From AG41 sp035943095 (lineage in GTDB: Bacteria; Gemmatimonadota; Gemmatimonadetes; Gemmatimonadales; GWC2-71-9), in the NCBI GenBank assembly GCA_035943095.1, contig DASZCN010000101.1, positions 21,724 to 85,723 of the forward strand: 64,000 bases of DNA, given 5' to 3'. Within the stretch, counting starts at the first letter, position 1, and each line of letters starts with the position of its first letter. Under the pieces are notes generated by a model. That model did not search any database. It had not been told where the DNA came from and saw nothing but the letters and a program-made list of their open reading frames with translations. Positions 17,946 through 26,632 of the stretch are shown in pieces. A program made the translations under genes and the position numbers.

Positions 17946-18785
17946 GTGATCCCTATGCCCGCGCTACTCTTTGGCCGTCGCGTCGCGCGCAATCGCTGGT
18001 CGCTCGCCGGTCTCGCGCTCGTGGCCGCGTTAGGCCTCGCCGCCGCCGCGGCACCGTGGCTGGCGCCGGCGGATCCAAATCATGGCGAGCTCGCCGCGGC
18101 GCTCCGCGCGCCCTCGACCGCGTTCCCGCTCGGCACCGACGCGCAGGGGCGCGACGTCCTGAGCCGTGTCCTCTTCGGCGCGCGGCTGTCGCTCGCGGTC
18201 GGTCTCACGAGTCAAGTGATCTCGCTCGCGACCGGACTGTTGCTCGGCCTGGTGGCAGGCTTCCGCGGTCGCTGGGTCGACGCCGTCGTCATGCGCGCCG
18301 CCGACGTCACGCTCGCCTTCCCATCCCTTCTCCTGCTCATCGCCGTGGCCGCGGCGGTCCGGCCTTCGCTTCCGGTAGTCTGCGTGGTGATCGGCGCGGT
18401 GGGCTGGGCGGGGATGGCGCGATTGGTCCGCGGACAGGTGCTCGTGGCGCGGGGACTCGATTACGTGCAGGCGGCGCGGGCGCTCGGCGCCTCCGACGTG
18501 CGCCTCGTGGCGCGGCACGTGCTCCCCAACGTGCTCGGGCCCGTGATCGTGGCCGCGACCCTCGGGGTGGGGAGCGCGATCATGGCGGAAGCCGCCCTCT
18601 CGTTCGTCGGGTTGGGCGCACAGCCGCCCACGCCGTCGTGGGGCGCGATGATCGCCGAGGGTCGCGATTTGTTGCGCGTCGCACCGTGGGTGTCCCTGTT
18701 TCCCGGCCTCGCGATCGGCCTCACCGTGCTGGGCGTGAACCTCGTCGGCGACGGCCTCCGCGACGCGCTCGACGTCCGCGCATGA
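17946..18785 (+). CDS. DppC/OppC-family ABC transporter permease
   Basis: A 279-residue inner-membrane permease of the peptide/nickel importer type. An N-terminal membrane helix is followed by FPLGTDAQGRDVLSRVLFGARLSL, the DppC family hallmark, and the EAA-loop region YVQAARALGASDVRLVARHVLPN, which contacts the ATPase. About six membrane helices are visible. GTG at 17946 or ATG at 17955 could start it. No DppB, ATPase or binding protein lies nearby; the next gene is an aminotransferase overlapping by four bases. Partners must be encoded elsewhere. Confidence 0.88.
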   Translation: MIPMPALLFGRRVARNRWSLAGLALVAALGLAAAAAPWLAPADPNHGELAAALRAPSTAFPLGTDAQGRDVLSRVLFGARLSLAVGLTSQVISLATGLLLGLVAGFRGRWVDAVVMRAADVTLAFPSLLLLIAVAAAVRPSLPVVCVVIGAVGWAGMARLVRGQVLVARGLDYVQAARALGASDVRLVARHVLPNVLGPVIVAATLGVGSAIMAEAALSFVGLGAQPPTPSWGAMIAEGRDLLRVAPWVSLFPGLAIGLTVLGVNLVGDGLRDALDVRA

Positions 18786-19969
18786 CCGATATCGCCTACC
18801 ATCCCACACGTCTGCGCGCGGTGCGCGAGCAGTTTCGCGCGCTCCGCGCCGCCGAATTCCCGTGGACCGCGGACACGGTGTACCTGAACAACGCGTCCAT
18901 CGGCCCCATTCCCGAACGCACCCGCCGCGCCCTCGACGAATTCACCGCGAAACGCACCGCCCCCCACCTCCTCCCCGACCGCGAGCTCCAGGCCGGTCTG
19001 CAGGCGGCGCGCGCCGCGGTGGCCGCGCTGCTCAACGCGGAGCCCGCGGAGATCGCCCTCGCGACGAATACCAGCCACGGCCTGAACCTGGCCGCGCGCG
19101 CGCTGCCGCTCACGCCCGGGGATGTGGTGCTCGTGTCCGATCGTGAGTTTCCCGCCAACGTCTATCCGTGGCTGCTCCTCAGGAAGCGAGGCGTCGAGGT
19201 GGAGCTGGCGCCGTGTGCCGCCGAGGGGTGGCCGGACGAAGACTACCTCGTGGAGCGCTTGCACGATCCGCGCGTCCGTGTTCTCGCGGTGTCCTTCGTA
19301 CAATTCTCGAACGGCTATCGCGCCGACCTCGCGCGCCTTGGCGCGGCGTGCCGCGCCAATGGGACCTTCCTGGTGGTCGACGGCATTCAGGGCATCGGAA
19401 ACTCGGTACTCGACGTGCGCGACACGCCGGTGGACATCCTGGCTTGCGGCGGGCAAAAATGGCTGCTGTCGCCCTGGGGATCGGGATTCGTCTACGTGCG
19501 GCGGGAGCTGATCTCGGCGCTCGAGCCCGCGGTGACCGGGTGGATGGCATTCGAGGGTACCGACGACTTCTCGCGGCTCACGGAGTACAACCCCGCGTTT
19601 CGATCTGACGCCCGCCGTTTCGAGATGGTGACCCTGCCCTACCAGGACTTCTACGGGATGACCGCTTCGCTTGGGATGCTGAGCGAGCTCGGCATGGACG
19701 ACATCGCGCAGTACGCGCGTACGCTGCACGAGCCGATGCTGAAATGGGCGGACGACAACGGCGTCCGCGTCGCCTCACCGCGCGAGGACGCGCATCGCTC
19801 GGCGATCATCTGTCTCGCCCCCGAGCATCCGGCGGAAGCGTACCACGCGCTGAAACGCGCGCACGTCGTGTGCTCGCTGCGGGAGGGCGCCATTCGCCTC
19901 GCGCCGCATTGCTACAACACGGTGGAGGAGCTGGAGCGGGTGCTGGATGTGCTTGACCAGCTCGAATGA
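18782..19969 (+). CDS. Class V aminotransferase (PLP-dependent)
   Basis: A 395-residue fold-type I PLP enzyme. Visible are TVYLNNASIGPIPERTRRAL near the N-terminus, the cofactor phosphate segment NTSHGLNLAARAL, Asp in VVDGIQGIG and the Schiff-base Lys in GGQKWLLSPWGSGFV, close to the cysteine desulfurase/kynureninase-like branch. No catalytic Cys loop typical of NifS/IscS is evident, so desulfurase activity is unlikely. ATG overlaps the permease stop (ATGA). Whether it acts on a compound imported by that permease is open. A strong hairpin follows the stop. Confidence 0.87.
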   Translation: MTDIAYHPTRLRAVREQFRALRAAEFPWTADTVYLNNASIGPIPERTRRALDEFTAKRTAPHLLPDRELQAGLQAARAAVAALLNAEPAEIALATNTSHGLNLAARALPLTPGDVVLVSDREFPANVYPWLLLRKRGVEVELAPCAAEGWPDEDYLVERLHDPRVRVLAVSFVQFSNGYRADLARLGAACRANGTFLVVDGIQGIGNSVLDVRDTPVDILACGGQKWLLSPWGSGFVYVRRELISALEPAVTGWMAFEGTDDFSRLTEYNPAFRSDARRFEMVTLPYQDFYGMTASLGMLSELGMDDIAQYARTLHEPMLKWADDNGVRVASPREDAHRSAIICLAPEHPAEAYHALKRAHVVCSLREGAIRLAPHCYNTVEELERVLDVLDQLE

Positions 19970-19981
19970 GAAAGGCGATAC

Positions 19982-20027
19982 ACGACGGCACGTTGCCTGT
20001 CAGTTAGGTCGGGGAACGTGCCGTCGT
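19982..20027. terminator. Bidirectional hairpin between convergent genes
   Basis: A perfect 13-base inverted repeat (19982-19994 against 20015-20027; arm acgacggcacgtt) with a 20-base loop lies between the convergent aminotransferase and membrane hydrolase genes and includes the latter's stop codon. There is no clear T-run on either side, so it may end transcription with Rho or only stabilise the 3' ends. The right arm is followed by a second copy of gccgtcgtg. Confidence 0.55.
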
Positions 20028-20687
20028 GCCGTCGTGTAACGGGTTCTCCCGATGCCCATCCCCCCACCCTGCCCACGCGACGAATAACCAACCGAACACG
20101 ATACCGCCGATCGCGAACGCGCGCTCCGTCGATGGCGGCGGGCTGAACAGCGAGCCGTAATACGACAGAAGGAGCACCACGACGAACGTCCAGAAACCGT
20201 ATCGTCCCACGCGATCGCGTGCGCAGGTGCTCGTGGCGTAGAGCCACAACGCTGCGGCGAACATCACGCTCTCGGTGATGACGGTTCCCGTCGGTGAGTT
20301 CCAGAGACCGAGTCCCAGCGGCGTGCCGCCCGGATAGAGCGGCATATCAGGTCGATGTGTGACCCAATCGAGCACCCAATGACTCACCACTACCAGCGCG
20401 ACGGCGATCGCTCCCGGCACGTATCCGGTGCGCATTCGGTAGAGGACCGCGAACAGCACCCCCCAACCGATGAGTGTGACGAGGCTGTGCGAGAGCGGAA
20501 TGGAATCGAGACACAGCCTCAAGAACGGGTTTGGGTTGGCAACGATGTGGGCGTGCTCCCACCCGACAAGGAAGAAGACCGGTAGGAGCAGATCCGCGAG
20601 GGTTGCCGCCGCGACGAAGGTGCCGAGCGAGGTGCGGGGGGCGACGCGCTTGGCGGCCAACGCGACGGCGTAGTGACCGATGAACAC
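20004..20687 (-). CDS. Membrane-bound metal-dependent hydrolase-like protein (YdjM/DUF457-like)
   Basis: A 227-residue protein with five or six predicted membrane helices. It opens MFIGHYAVALAAKRVAP, and the interior motif VVSHWVLDWVTHRPDMPLY places His and Asp residues at membrane edges as in the YdjM/YbcI group annotated as membrane-bound metal-dependent hydrolases. The biochemical activity of that group is poorly characterised. The extra C-terminal hydrophobic segment (IGGIVFGWLFVAWAGWG) is near the end. It lies downstream of tyrS by nine bases on the same strand. Confidence 0.7.
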   Translation of the reverse strand: MFIGHYAVALAAKRVAPRTSLGTFVAAATLADLLLPVFFLVGWEHAHIVANPNPFLRLCLDSIPLSHSLVTLIGWGVLFAVLYRMRTGYVPGAIAVALVVVSHWVLDWVTHRPDMPLYPGGTPLGLGLWNSPTGTVITESVMFAAALWLYATSTCARDRVGRYGFWTFVVVLLLSYYGSLFSPPPSTERAFAIGGIVFGWLFVAWAGWGDGHRENPLHDGTTARSPT

Positions 20688-20696
20688 GGGTGATCG

Positions 20697-21956
20697 CTAC
20701 GTCCCAGCCCGCAGCAGAGCGTAGTCCTTCTTGCCTTTGCGAAGCAAGAGATTGCCTCCGCTGAGCCAGTCGGGGGATTCGATCTTGCGCGCCGGGTCCT
20801 TCACGCGCTGCTGGTTGACGTAAATCCCCCCCTGCTCGATCGCGCGGCGCGCCTCGCTTTTTGATTTCGCGAGGCCTGTCTGTACGACCGCGTCCACCAG
20901 GGAGAGGCCGTCCGTCGATTGCACTCGCGCGGTCGGTATCTCTTGGGCCAGGAGATCGAGCGCACTCGCGTGGACTTGCCGGGGATCCATATCGCTGAAC
21001 AGAACGGCATTCACGGCCATGGCATTCTCGGCCGACTGCCTCCCGTGCACCATCGTGGTCACTTCGGTCGCGAGCCTCGCTTGCGCCTCGCGGCGACTCG
21101 GGTCCTTCTTGTGCGTCTTGATCTGCGCGTCGACGTCGTGCCGAGACAGCAACGTGAACAGCTTGAGGTACGCCTCGACATCGCGGTCGTCGACGTTGTA
21201 CCAGAACTGATAGAACTTGTATGGGGACGTGAGGGTCGGGTCGAGGTACATCGCCCCCGCCTCCGTCTTCCCAAACTTCGCGCCCGACGCGGTGGTCACG
21301 AGCGGTGCCACGAGCCCGTGCGCCTCGCCGCCTTCCACGCGGCGGATGAGATCGATCCCGGCCGTGACGTTCCCCCACTGATCGCTCCCACCCACCTGGA
21401 GCGTGCAGCCGCGCTCGCGGAACAAGTGCAGGAAGTCGTACGCCTGCAGCAACATGTAGCTGAATTCGGTGTAGGAAATGCCCGTGTCGAGCCGCGCCTT
21501 CACCGCCTCCTTCTGCAGCATGATGTTGACGCTGAAGTGCTTCCCGACGTCGCGCAGGAAGTCCACCAGGCTCTGCTTCACCAGCCAGTCCGCGTTGTTG
21601 AGCACGAGCGCCTGCGCCGGCCCGTCGAAGTCGAGGAGCTTCGCCATCTGGTCGCGCTGGCGCTGGAGGTTTTCACGGATCTGCTCTTTCGAGAGGAGCG
21701 GGCGCTCGCTGCGTTTTCCGCTGGGGTCGCCGATCAGGCCGGTGCCGCCGCCCATGAGCACGAGCGGCTTGTGGCCCGCCAGCTGGAAGTGCCGCAGCAG
21801 CATGATCGGCATGAGATTGCCGAGCTGCAGACTCGGCGCGGTCGGATCGAAGCCGCAGTATACCGTGCGGCTGGCGCCGGTCAGATGAGTGCCGATTCCC
21901 TGCGTAGCGTGGTGTACGAAGCCGCGCCACTCGAGCTCGCCGAAGAGGTCCGACAT
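20697..21956 (-). CDS. tyrS: Tyrosyl-tRNA synthetase
   Basis: Charges tRNA-Tyr with tyrosine in the cytoplasm. A 419-residue class Ic synthetase with the HIGH-like site in the PTAPSLQLGNLMPI region, GGSDQWGNVTAGIDLIRR for tyrosine binding, the KMSKS-like KFGKTEAGAMYLD motif and a C-terminal S4 RNA-binding domain (EARRAIEQGGIYVNQQRV). ATG at 21956, giving MSDLFGELEWRGFVH, is the family-like start. It is divergent from the penicillin-binding protein gene. Confidence 0.97.
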   Translation of the reverse strand: MSDLFGELEWRGFVHHATQGIGTHLTGASRTVYCGFDPTAPSLQLGNLMPIMLLRHFQLAGHKPLVLMGGGTGLIGDPSGKRSERPLLSKEQIRENLQRQRDQMAKLLDFDGPAQALVLNNADWLVKQSLVDFLRDVGKHFSVNIMLQKEAVKARLDTGISYTEFSYMLLQAYDFLHLFRERGCTLQVGGSDQWGNVTAGIDLIRRVEGGEAHGLVAPLVTTASGAKFGKTEAGAMYLDPTLTSPYKFYQFWYNVDDRDVEAYLKLFTLLSRHDVDAQIKTHKKDPSRREAQARLATEVTTMVHGRQSAENAMAVNAVLFSDMDPRQVHASALDLLAQEIPTARVQSTDGLSLVDAVVQTGLAKSKSEARRAIEQGGIYVNQQRVKDPARKIESPDWLSGGNLLLRKGKKDYALLRAGT

Positions 21957-22024
21957 GGCGCGGAATCGTACGAGAAGCCGTAACCGCTGGCAAGCGCCGA
22001 GCCGCCTCACTAGCTTGTAACGCG

Positions 22025-24187
22025 ATGGTGTCCATCCCAGCGCCCGCGCCGCTCTCCGGGCCCGTCACCTGGTGGCACAATCCGAAGATCCGCGGCCGCG
22101 TGATCACGGCCGCCGTGCTCGCGGTGGTGTACGGCCTCGGGCTCGCTTACGGATCGTGGACTCGCGTGTGCGCGGGTGAGCACTGCCCCAGCATCTCCCG
22201 CCTGGTTGCGAACCCGAACCATCAAGTTCAGACATCCAAGGTCTTTGCCGCCGACGGCCGCTTGATCAGTGAGCTCGGCGCGGAGCGCCGCACCGTCCTG
22301 CCCCTCACCGACATCCCGATCGGGCTGCGCCAGGCGTTCATCGCCACCGAAGACAAGCGGTTCTACGACCATCACGGGATCGACTACTGGCGCATCCTGG
22401 GCGCCATCAAGAACGACGTCCTGACGATGAGCTTTGCGCAAGGGTTTTCGACCATCACGATGCAGCTGGCCCGCAACATCTTTCCCGAGGAGATCAGCCG
22501 CGAGAAGACGCTCACGCGCAAGCTCAAGGAAGCGCGCGTGGCGGTCGAGATCGAAAACAGCTTCCCCAAGGACACGATCCTTCAGCTCTATCTGAATCAG
22601 ATCAACCTCGGGGCGGGGGCGCACGGCGTCGAAGCCGCGGCGCAGATCTACTTTGGCAAGCACGCGCGGCAGCTGAACGTCGCCGAAGCGGCGACGCTCG
22701 CCGCGCTGCCCAAGCTGCCGGCCTTCTACAATCCGCGTACGCATCCCGAGCGCGCGGTGCGGCGCCGCAACGTGGTGCTCGGACTCATGCGCGACCAGGG
22801 CTTCCTCTCGCCTGAAGAAGCGGAGCTCTGGAGCTCGTACCCCCTGGTGCTCACGTCCACCCGCACCAACTACGGCGACGTCGCGCCGTACTTCGTCGAG
22901 TGGCTCCGTGTGCAGCTGGACGCCCGCTTCGGGCGGGACCTGTACGAGGGGGGCCTGCGTATCTACACGACCCTGGACCTCGACATGCAGGAGGCGGCCG
23001 AGCGCGCCCTTCAATCCCAGCTCGACGCGATCGAAGCCGGCGTGTATTCGAACGGAAAGTTCCCCGGACGCACGACGTATCGCGAGTACCTCGAGTCGTC
23101 CAAGGCCTCGGGTGAGGACCACGGCCCGTTCACGCCGTATCTGCAGGGCGCGCTCGTCGCCATCGAGGCCAACACCGGCTACATCCGCGCCATGATCGGC
23201 GGCCGCGACTTCGACGACTCGAAGTACAACCGTGCGACCCAGGCGATCCGGCAGCCCGGCTCCACGTTCAAGCCCTTCGTGTATTCCGCGGCGGTGCGCG
23301 CGGGCCATCCGGTCACCGAGATCCTCGACGATTCACCGCTCAACCCGCCGGTGATTCAGCTCGATTCGACGTTGTGGCAGCCCAAGGACGACGACGACAC
23401 GACGCTCGGCATGATCCCGATGCGCGAAGGCCTGTATCTGTCGCGGAACCTCGCTACCATCAAACTCGGCATGGCGCTGGGCGAGCAGACGGTGATCGGT
23501 GAGGCGCGCCGCTACGGGATCACGACGCCGCTGCCGCCCTATCCGTCGATCCATATCGGCGCGAAGGGCGTGCGGCCGATGGAGATGATCGCCGCGTACA
23601 CGGCCTTCGCCACGCTCGGCACGCGTGCCGAGCCGGTGGGCGTCCTGCGCGTGGAAGACCGCCAGGGCAACATCCTGTGGCAGCCCGCAATCCGGCGCGA
23701 GCCCGTCATGGATCCCGAGCACACCTGGCTCATGGTCGACATGATGAAGGACGTGATCCGCCGCGGCACCGCGTTCAGCGCGGTGTGGAAGGCGGGCTTT
23801 ACGCTCCCGGCCGCCGGCAAGACCGGTACGACTGACGATTACACCGACGCTTGGTTCATCGGCTACACGCCCGAGCTCGTGGCCGGCATCTGGGTCGGCT
23901 ACGATCTGCAGCAGCGCATTCTCGAGCACAACGCCGGCGGCGGCCGTATCGTCGCGCCGGCGTGGACGGCGTTCATGCGCGACGTGTACGACCGTCGGCC
24001 CGCGCCACCCGATTGGGTCCGGCCCGACTCGCTCATCACCCGCGAGGTGGACTGGTCGAACGGGTACCTCGCCACGCCGTTTTGCCCCCAGGACGTACGC
24101 CACTGGGACTGGTTCTATCCCGGCACGGAGCCGACCCAGGCGTGCCCGGTGCACACGCCGTTCGGCGGCATCGGAGTGTCTCCGTAA
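22025..24187 (+). CDS. Class A penicillin-binding protein (PBP1A-like)
   Basis: Bifunctional peptidoglycan glycosyltransferase and transpeptidase. A membrane anchor lies at about residues 25-45. The GT51 domain shows EDKRFYDHHGIDYWRILGAI with catalytic Glu and FSTITMQLARNIFPEE. The transpeptidase domain shows PGSTFKPFVYSA (nucleophile SxxK), SRNLATIKLG (SxN) and GKTGTTDDYTDAWF (KTG). The length of 720 residues is normal. A short tail with two Cys (TPFCPQD, QACPVHTPF) follows the transpeptidase. Divergent from tyrS with a shared 68-base spacer. Confidence 0.95.
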   Translation: MVSIPAPAPLSGPVTWWHNPKIRGRVITAAVLAVVYGLGLAYGSWTRVCAGEHCPSISRLVANPNHQVQTSKVFAADGRLISELGAERRTVLPLTDIPIGLRQAFIATEDKRFYDHHGIDYWRILGAIKNDVLTMSFAQGFSTITMQLARNIFPEEISREKTLTRKLKEARVAVEIENSFPKDTILQLYLNQINLGAGAHGVEAAAQIYFGKHARQLNVAEAATLAALPKLPAFYNPRTHPERAVRRRNVVLGLMRDQGFLSPEEAELWSSYPLVLTSTRTNYGDVAPYFVEWLRVQLDARFGRDLYEGGLRIYTTLDLDMQEAAERALQSQLDAIEAGVYSNGKFPGRTTYREYLESSKASGEDHGPFTPYLQGALVAIEANTGYIRAMIGGRDFDDSKYNRATQAIRQPGSTFKPFVYSAAVRAGHPVTEILDDSPLNPPVIQLDSTLWQPKDDDDTTLGMIPMREGLYLSRNLATIKLGMALGEQTVIGEARRYGITTPLPPYPSIHIGAKGVRPMEMIAAYTAFATLGTRAEPVGVLRVEDRQGNILWQPAIRREPVMDPEHTWLMVDMMKDVIRRGTAFSAVWKAGFTLPAAGKTGTTDDYTDAWFIGYTPELVAGIWVGYDLQQRILEHNAGGGRIVAPAWTAFMRDVYDRRPAPPDWVRPDSLITREVDWSNGYLATPFCPQDVRHWDWFYPGTEPTQACPVHTPFGGIGVSP

Positions 24188-24228
24188 AGGACAGGTGTCC
24201 GGTTTCTGGTGTCCGAAGACCCGCCTCC

Positions 24229-25422
24229 ATGCTTCTCATCCGCGCCCGCTCCGTGCATCCCGTGACGGCGCCGCCCATCGCAGACGGCGCCGTTCTCGTT
24301 GACCACCGCGGGAAGATCGTGGCAGTGGGACCCGCTGCGACCGTGCCGGCACCGGAGGGAGCGCGCCGGCTCGAGTTCCCGGAGGGCGCCCTGGTCCCGG
24401 GACTCGTCAACTGTCACACGCATCTCGAGCTCACCCACCTAGCCGGAAAGAATCGGGAGACCGCCTTCGCGCCGTGGATTCGCGCGATCCGCGCTCTCAA
24501 GGACGCCACGACCACGGAAGAAATCTCCCGCTCCGCCGAGCAGGGTGTGCGCGACGCGTGGGCCGCGGGTGTCACCTGCGTCGCAGATACCGGGAGCACC
24601 GGCGCGCCCCTCGAGGCGCTCACCCGTCTCGGCGGACGGGGGATCTACTATCAGGAGGTGTTCGGGCCCGATCCGGCGAAATGCGGTGCAAGCCTCGCCG
24701 AGTTGGAGCAGGCCGTCGCTCGCCTCACACCACTCGCCTCGCGCCACGTTCGCCTCGGTGTCTCCCCCCACGCGCCGTACACGGTGAGCGAGCCCCTGTA
24801 TCGCGCCGTGACAGACTTCGCGCGGCGTGAGGGACTGCCGGTGGCGGTTCATCTCGCCGAATCCCGCGAAGAGAGCGAGCTCGTCCGAGACGGCACGGGG
24901 CCCTTTGCCGACGCGCTGCGCGCGCGTGGCATCGCCGTGCACGCACACCACTGCTCCCCGGTCCAGTACCTCTTGCGACTTGGCGTCTTGCAACGTGCGA
25001 CGGAGTGGCTGTTCATTCACTGCGTTCAGGTAGATGAACGGGACATCGCGATTCTTCGGGACTCGGGCGGGGCGGTGGCTCACTGCCCGCGCTCCAACCG
25101 GGCGCACGGGCACGGCGCGGCGCCGCTTGGCGCGTTCCGTCGCGCCGGCGTTCGCGTCGGGCTCGGCACGGACTCAGTTGTCAGCGTGGGAGACGTCGAT
25201 CTCGGAGCGGAGGCCCGAGCCGCCGGTCTCGATGGCGAGGAAGCGTTGCGAATGCTGACCCTCGACGGCGCGCGCGCTCTCGGCCTCGAACGCGAGATCG
25301 GATCTCTCGACGTCGGCAAGGAAGCAGATCTCACGGTCTTTCCCCCTACCGTCCTCTACCGCCCTCTGCCGTCCTCTACCGCTCTTCTTACAGTCGTCGC
25401 CGGGCGCGTGGTTCGCGGCTAG
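24229..25422 (+). CDS. Amidohydrolase family deaminase (ATZ/TRZ type)
   Basis: A 397-residue metal-dependent amidohydrolase. Metal ligands are seen in NCHTHLELTHL, HLAES, the IHCVQVDERD region and GLGTDSVVS, placing it with adenosine-type deaminases such as SAH/MTA deaminase or aminofutalosine deaminase. If the last, it would serve futalosine-dependent menaquinone synthesis, but no mqn genes are in view. ATG at 24229 was chosen for MLLIRARSVHPVT. Just before the stop, a tandem repeat (about 25349-25386) encodes LYRPLPSST-type residues. It is followed 11 bases later by argR. Confidence 0.82.
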   Translation: MLLIRARSVHPVTAPPIADGAVLVDHRGKIVAVGPAATVPAPEGARRLEFPEGALVPGLVNCHTHLELTHLAGKNRETAFAPWIRAIRALKDATTTEEISRSAEQGVRDAWAAGVTCVADTGSTGAPLEALTRLGGRGIYYQEVFGPDPAKCGASLAELEQAVARLTPLASRHVRLGVSPHAPYTVSEPLYRAVTDFARREGLPVAVHLAESREESELVRDGTGPFADALRARGIAVHAHHCSPVQYLLRLGVLQRATEWLFIHCVQVDERDIAILRDSGGAVAHCPRSNRAHGHGAAPLGAFRRAGVRVGLGTDSVVSVGDVDLGAEARAAGLDGEEALRMLTLDGARALGLEREIGSLDVGKEADLTVFPPTVLYRPLPSSTALLTVVAGRVVRG

Positions 25423-25433
25423 ATTCTGGCCCC

Positions 25434-25889
25434 ATGAAAACCCAGCGCCACGCCGCCATCTTGAAAATCGTCCGCGCGGAGACGGTGGCGAGCCAGGAGC
25501 AGCTGCGCGAGCTACTCAGGGGCGAGGGGTTCGACGTCACGCAGGCGACGCTCTCTCGCGACATCCGCGAGCTCGGTCTCGCCAAGGTGGCGGCGCCGGA
25601 TGGTGGCTCGCACTACGCGCCGGCGCCCGAGTCGGGCCCCATCCGGCCGCAGCTCGCGCAGCTCTTGCCCACACTGCTCGTGTCGGTCGACGGCGTCGGC
25701 CCGCTGCTCGTCGTGAAAACGCCGGCCGGCGGCGCCCAGGCGCTCGGCCTCGCCATCGATGCGGCGGGATGGTCCGAGATCATCGGCACCATCGCCGGCG
25801 ATGACGCCGTACTGGTCATCACGCGCAGCGAGCGCGCGCGCCGCGCGGTGCAGACGCGCCTGAAGGAGCTGGGCGGCATTCCGGAGTGA
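25434..25889 (+). CDS. argR: Arginine repressor ArgR
   Basis: A 151-residue hexameric regulator that binds ARG boxes with L-arginine as co-repressor. The N-terminal winged helix includes QEQLRELLRGEGFDVTQATL and SRDIRELGLAKV. The C-terminal oligomerisation and arginine-binding domain includes GGAQALGLAIDAAGW and IIGTIAGDDAVLVI, with the conserved Asp pair. A palindrome fitting an ARG box precedes argG at 34872-34893, a likely target. Its stop lies just before the DUF1080 gene; that pair is spaced by about 32 bases if the internal GTG start of the latter is used. Confidence 0.96.
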   Translation: MKTQRHAAILKIVRAETVASQEQLRELLRGEGFDVTQATLSRDIRELGLAKVAAPDGGSHYAPAPESGPIRPQLAQLLPTLLVSVDGVGPLLVVKTPAGGAQALGLAIDAAGWSEIIGTIAGDDAVLVITRSERARRAVQTRLKELGGIPE

Positions 25890-25921
25890 ACCCCTTTTCC
25901 GCTCTGACGGAGGAGACGAGA

Positions 25922-26632
25922 GTGGCCCACTTGAGCCGAGTTGGCCTCGCGGTCGCGTGCCTGGCGGCCGCGCTTGTGAGCGTCCCGCGGTTGGTGCTGT
26001 CGCAGGAACCGACGCTCACGGCAGCTGAGCGTTCCGCCGGCTGGCGCCTGCTGTTCGACGGCCGGACCACGGCCGGATGGCGAGGCTTTCGCATGGACTC
26101 GATGCCCGCGGGCTGGTCCGTGGTCGATGGTGCGCTGACCCGCGTGGCGCGCGCGGGCGATATCATCACCACTGAGCGGTTCGCCAACTTCGAGCTGGTG
26201 CTGGAGTGGAAGATCTCTCGTGCCGGCAATAGCGGCATTTTCTACCGGGTCAGCGAGGACGATTCCACGGCGTACTGGAGCGGCCCGGAGATGCAGGTGC
26301 TCGACGACGCCGGGCATCCCGATGGCAAGTCCCGGCTGACGGCGGCCGGGTCGTGTTACGGGATCTATCCCTCGCCGGCGGGTGTCGTCAAACCAGCTGG
26401 CGAGTGGAACCGGGTCCGACTCGTGGTTCGCGGGAATCATGTCGAGCACTGGCTCAGCGGCGTCAAGGTGGTCGAGTACGAGCTCGGAAGCCCGGACTGG
26501 GAGGCGCGGGTCAAGCGGAGCAAGTTCGCGCCCCACGTGCACTACGGCCGCAACGCGAGCGGGTACATCGGCCTACAGGACCACGGCGACTGGGTAGCGT
26601 ACCGCGACATCAAGATCCGCGTGTTGCCGTGA
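25922..26632 (+). CDS. DUF1080 secreted protein (3-keto-disaccharide hydrolase/lyase-like)
   Basis: A ~236-residue exported protein. GTG at 25922 is favoured by an upstream ggaggag at the right spacing and yields a normal signal peptide (VAHLSRVGLAVACLAAALV) cleaved near residue 28. The mature domain starts with GWRLLFDGRTTAGWRGF, the DUF1080 (concanavalin-like jelly-roll) opening, with WSVVDGALTR and a C-terminal YIGLQDHGDWVAYRDIKIR. Characterised DUF1080 proteins cleave 3-keto-glycosides. It is coupled by GTGA to an MFS transporter and precedes a Gfo/Idh oxidoreductase, supporting a keto-sugar role. Confidence 0.88.
   Translation: MAHLSRVGLAVACLAAALVSVPRLVLSQEPTLTAAERSAGWRLLFDGRTTAGWRGFRMDSMPAGWSVVDGALTRVARAGDIITTERFANFELVLEWKISRAGNSGIFYRVSEDDSTAYWSGPEMQVLDDAGHPDGKSRLTAAGSCYGIYPSPAGVVKPAGEWNRVRLVVRGNHVEHWLSGVKVVEYELGSPDWEARVKRSKFAPHVHYGRNASGYIGLQDHGDWVAYRDIKIRVLP

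Noticed and set aside
22010..23308. Long minus-strand open frame (432 codons) opposite the PBP gene
   Set aside because: No recognisable domains, and the plus strand encodes a complete class A PBP with all motifs.
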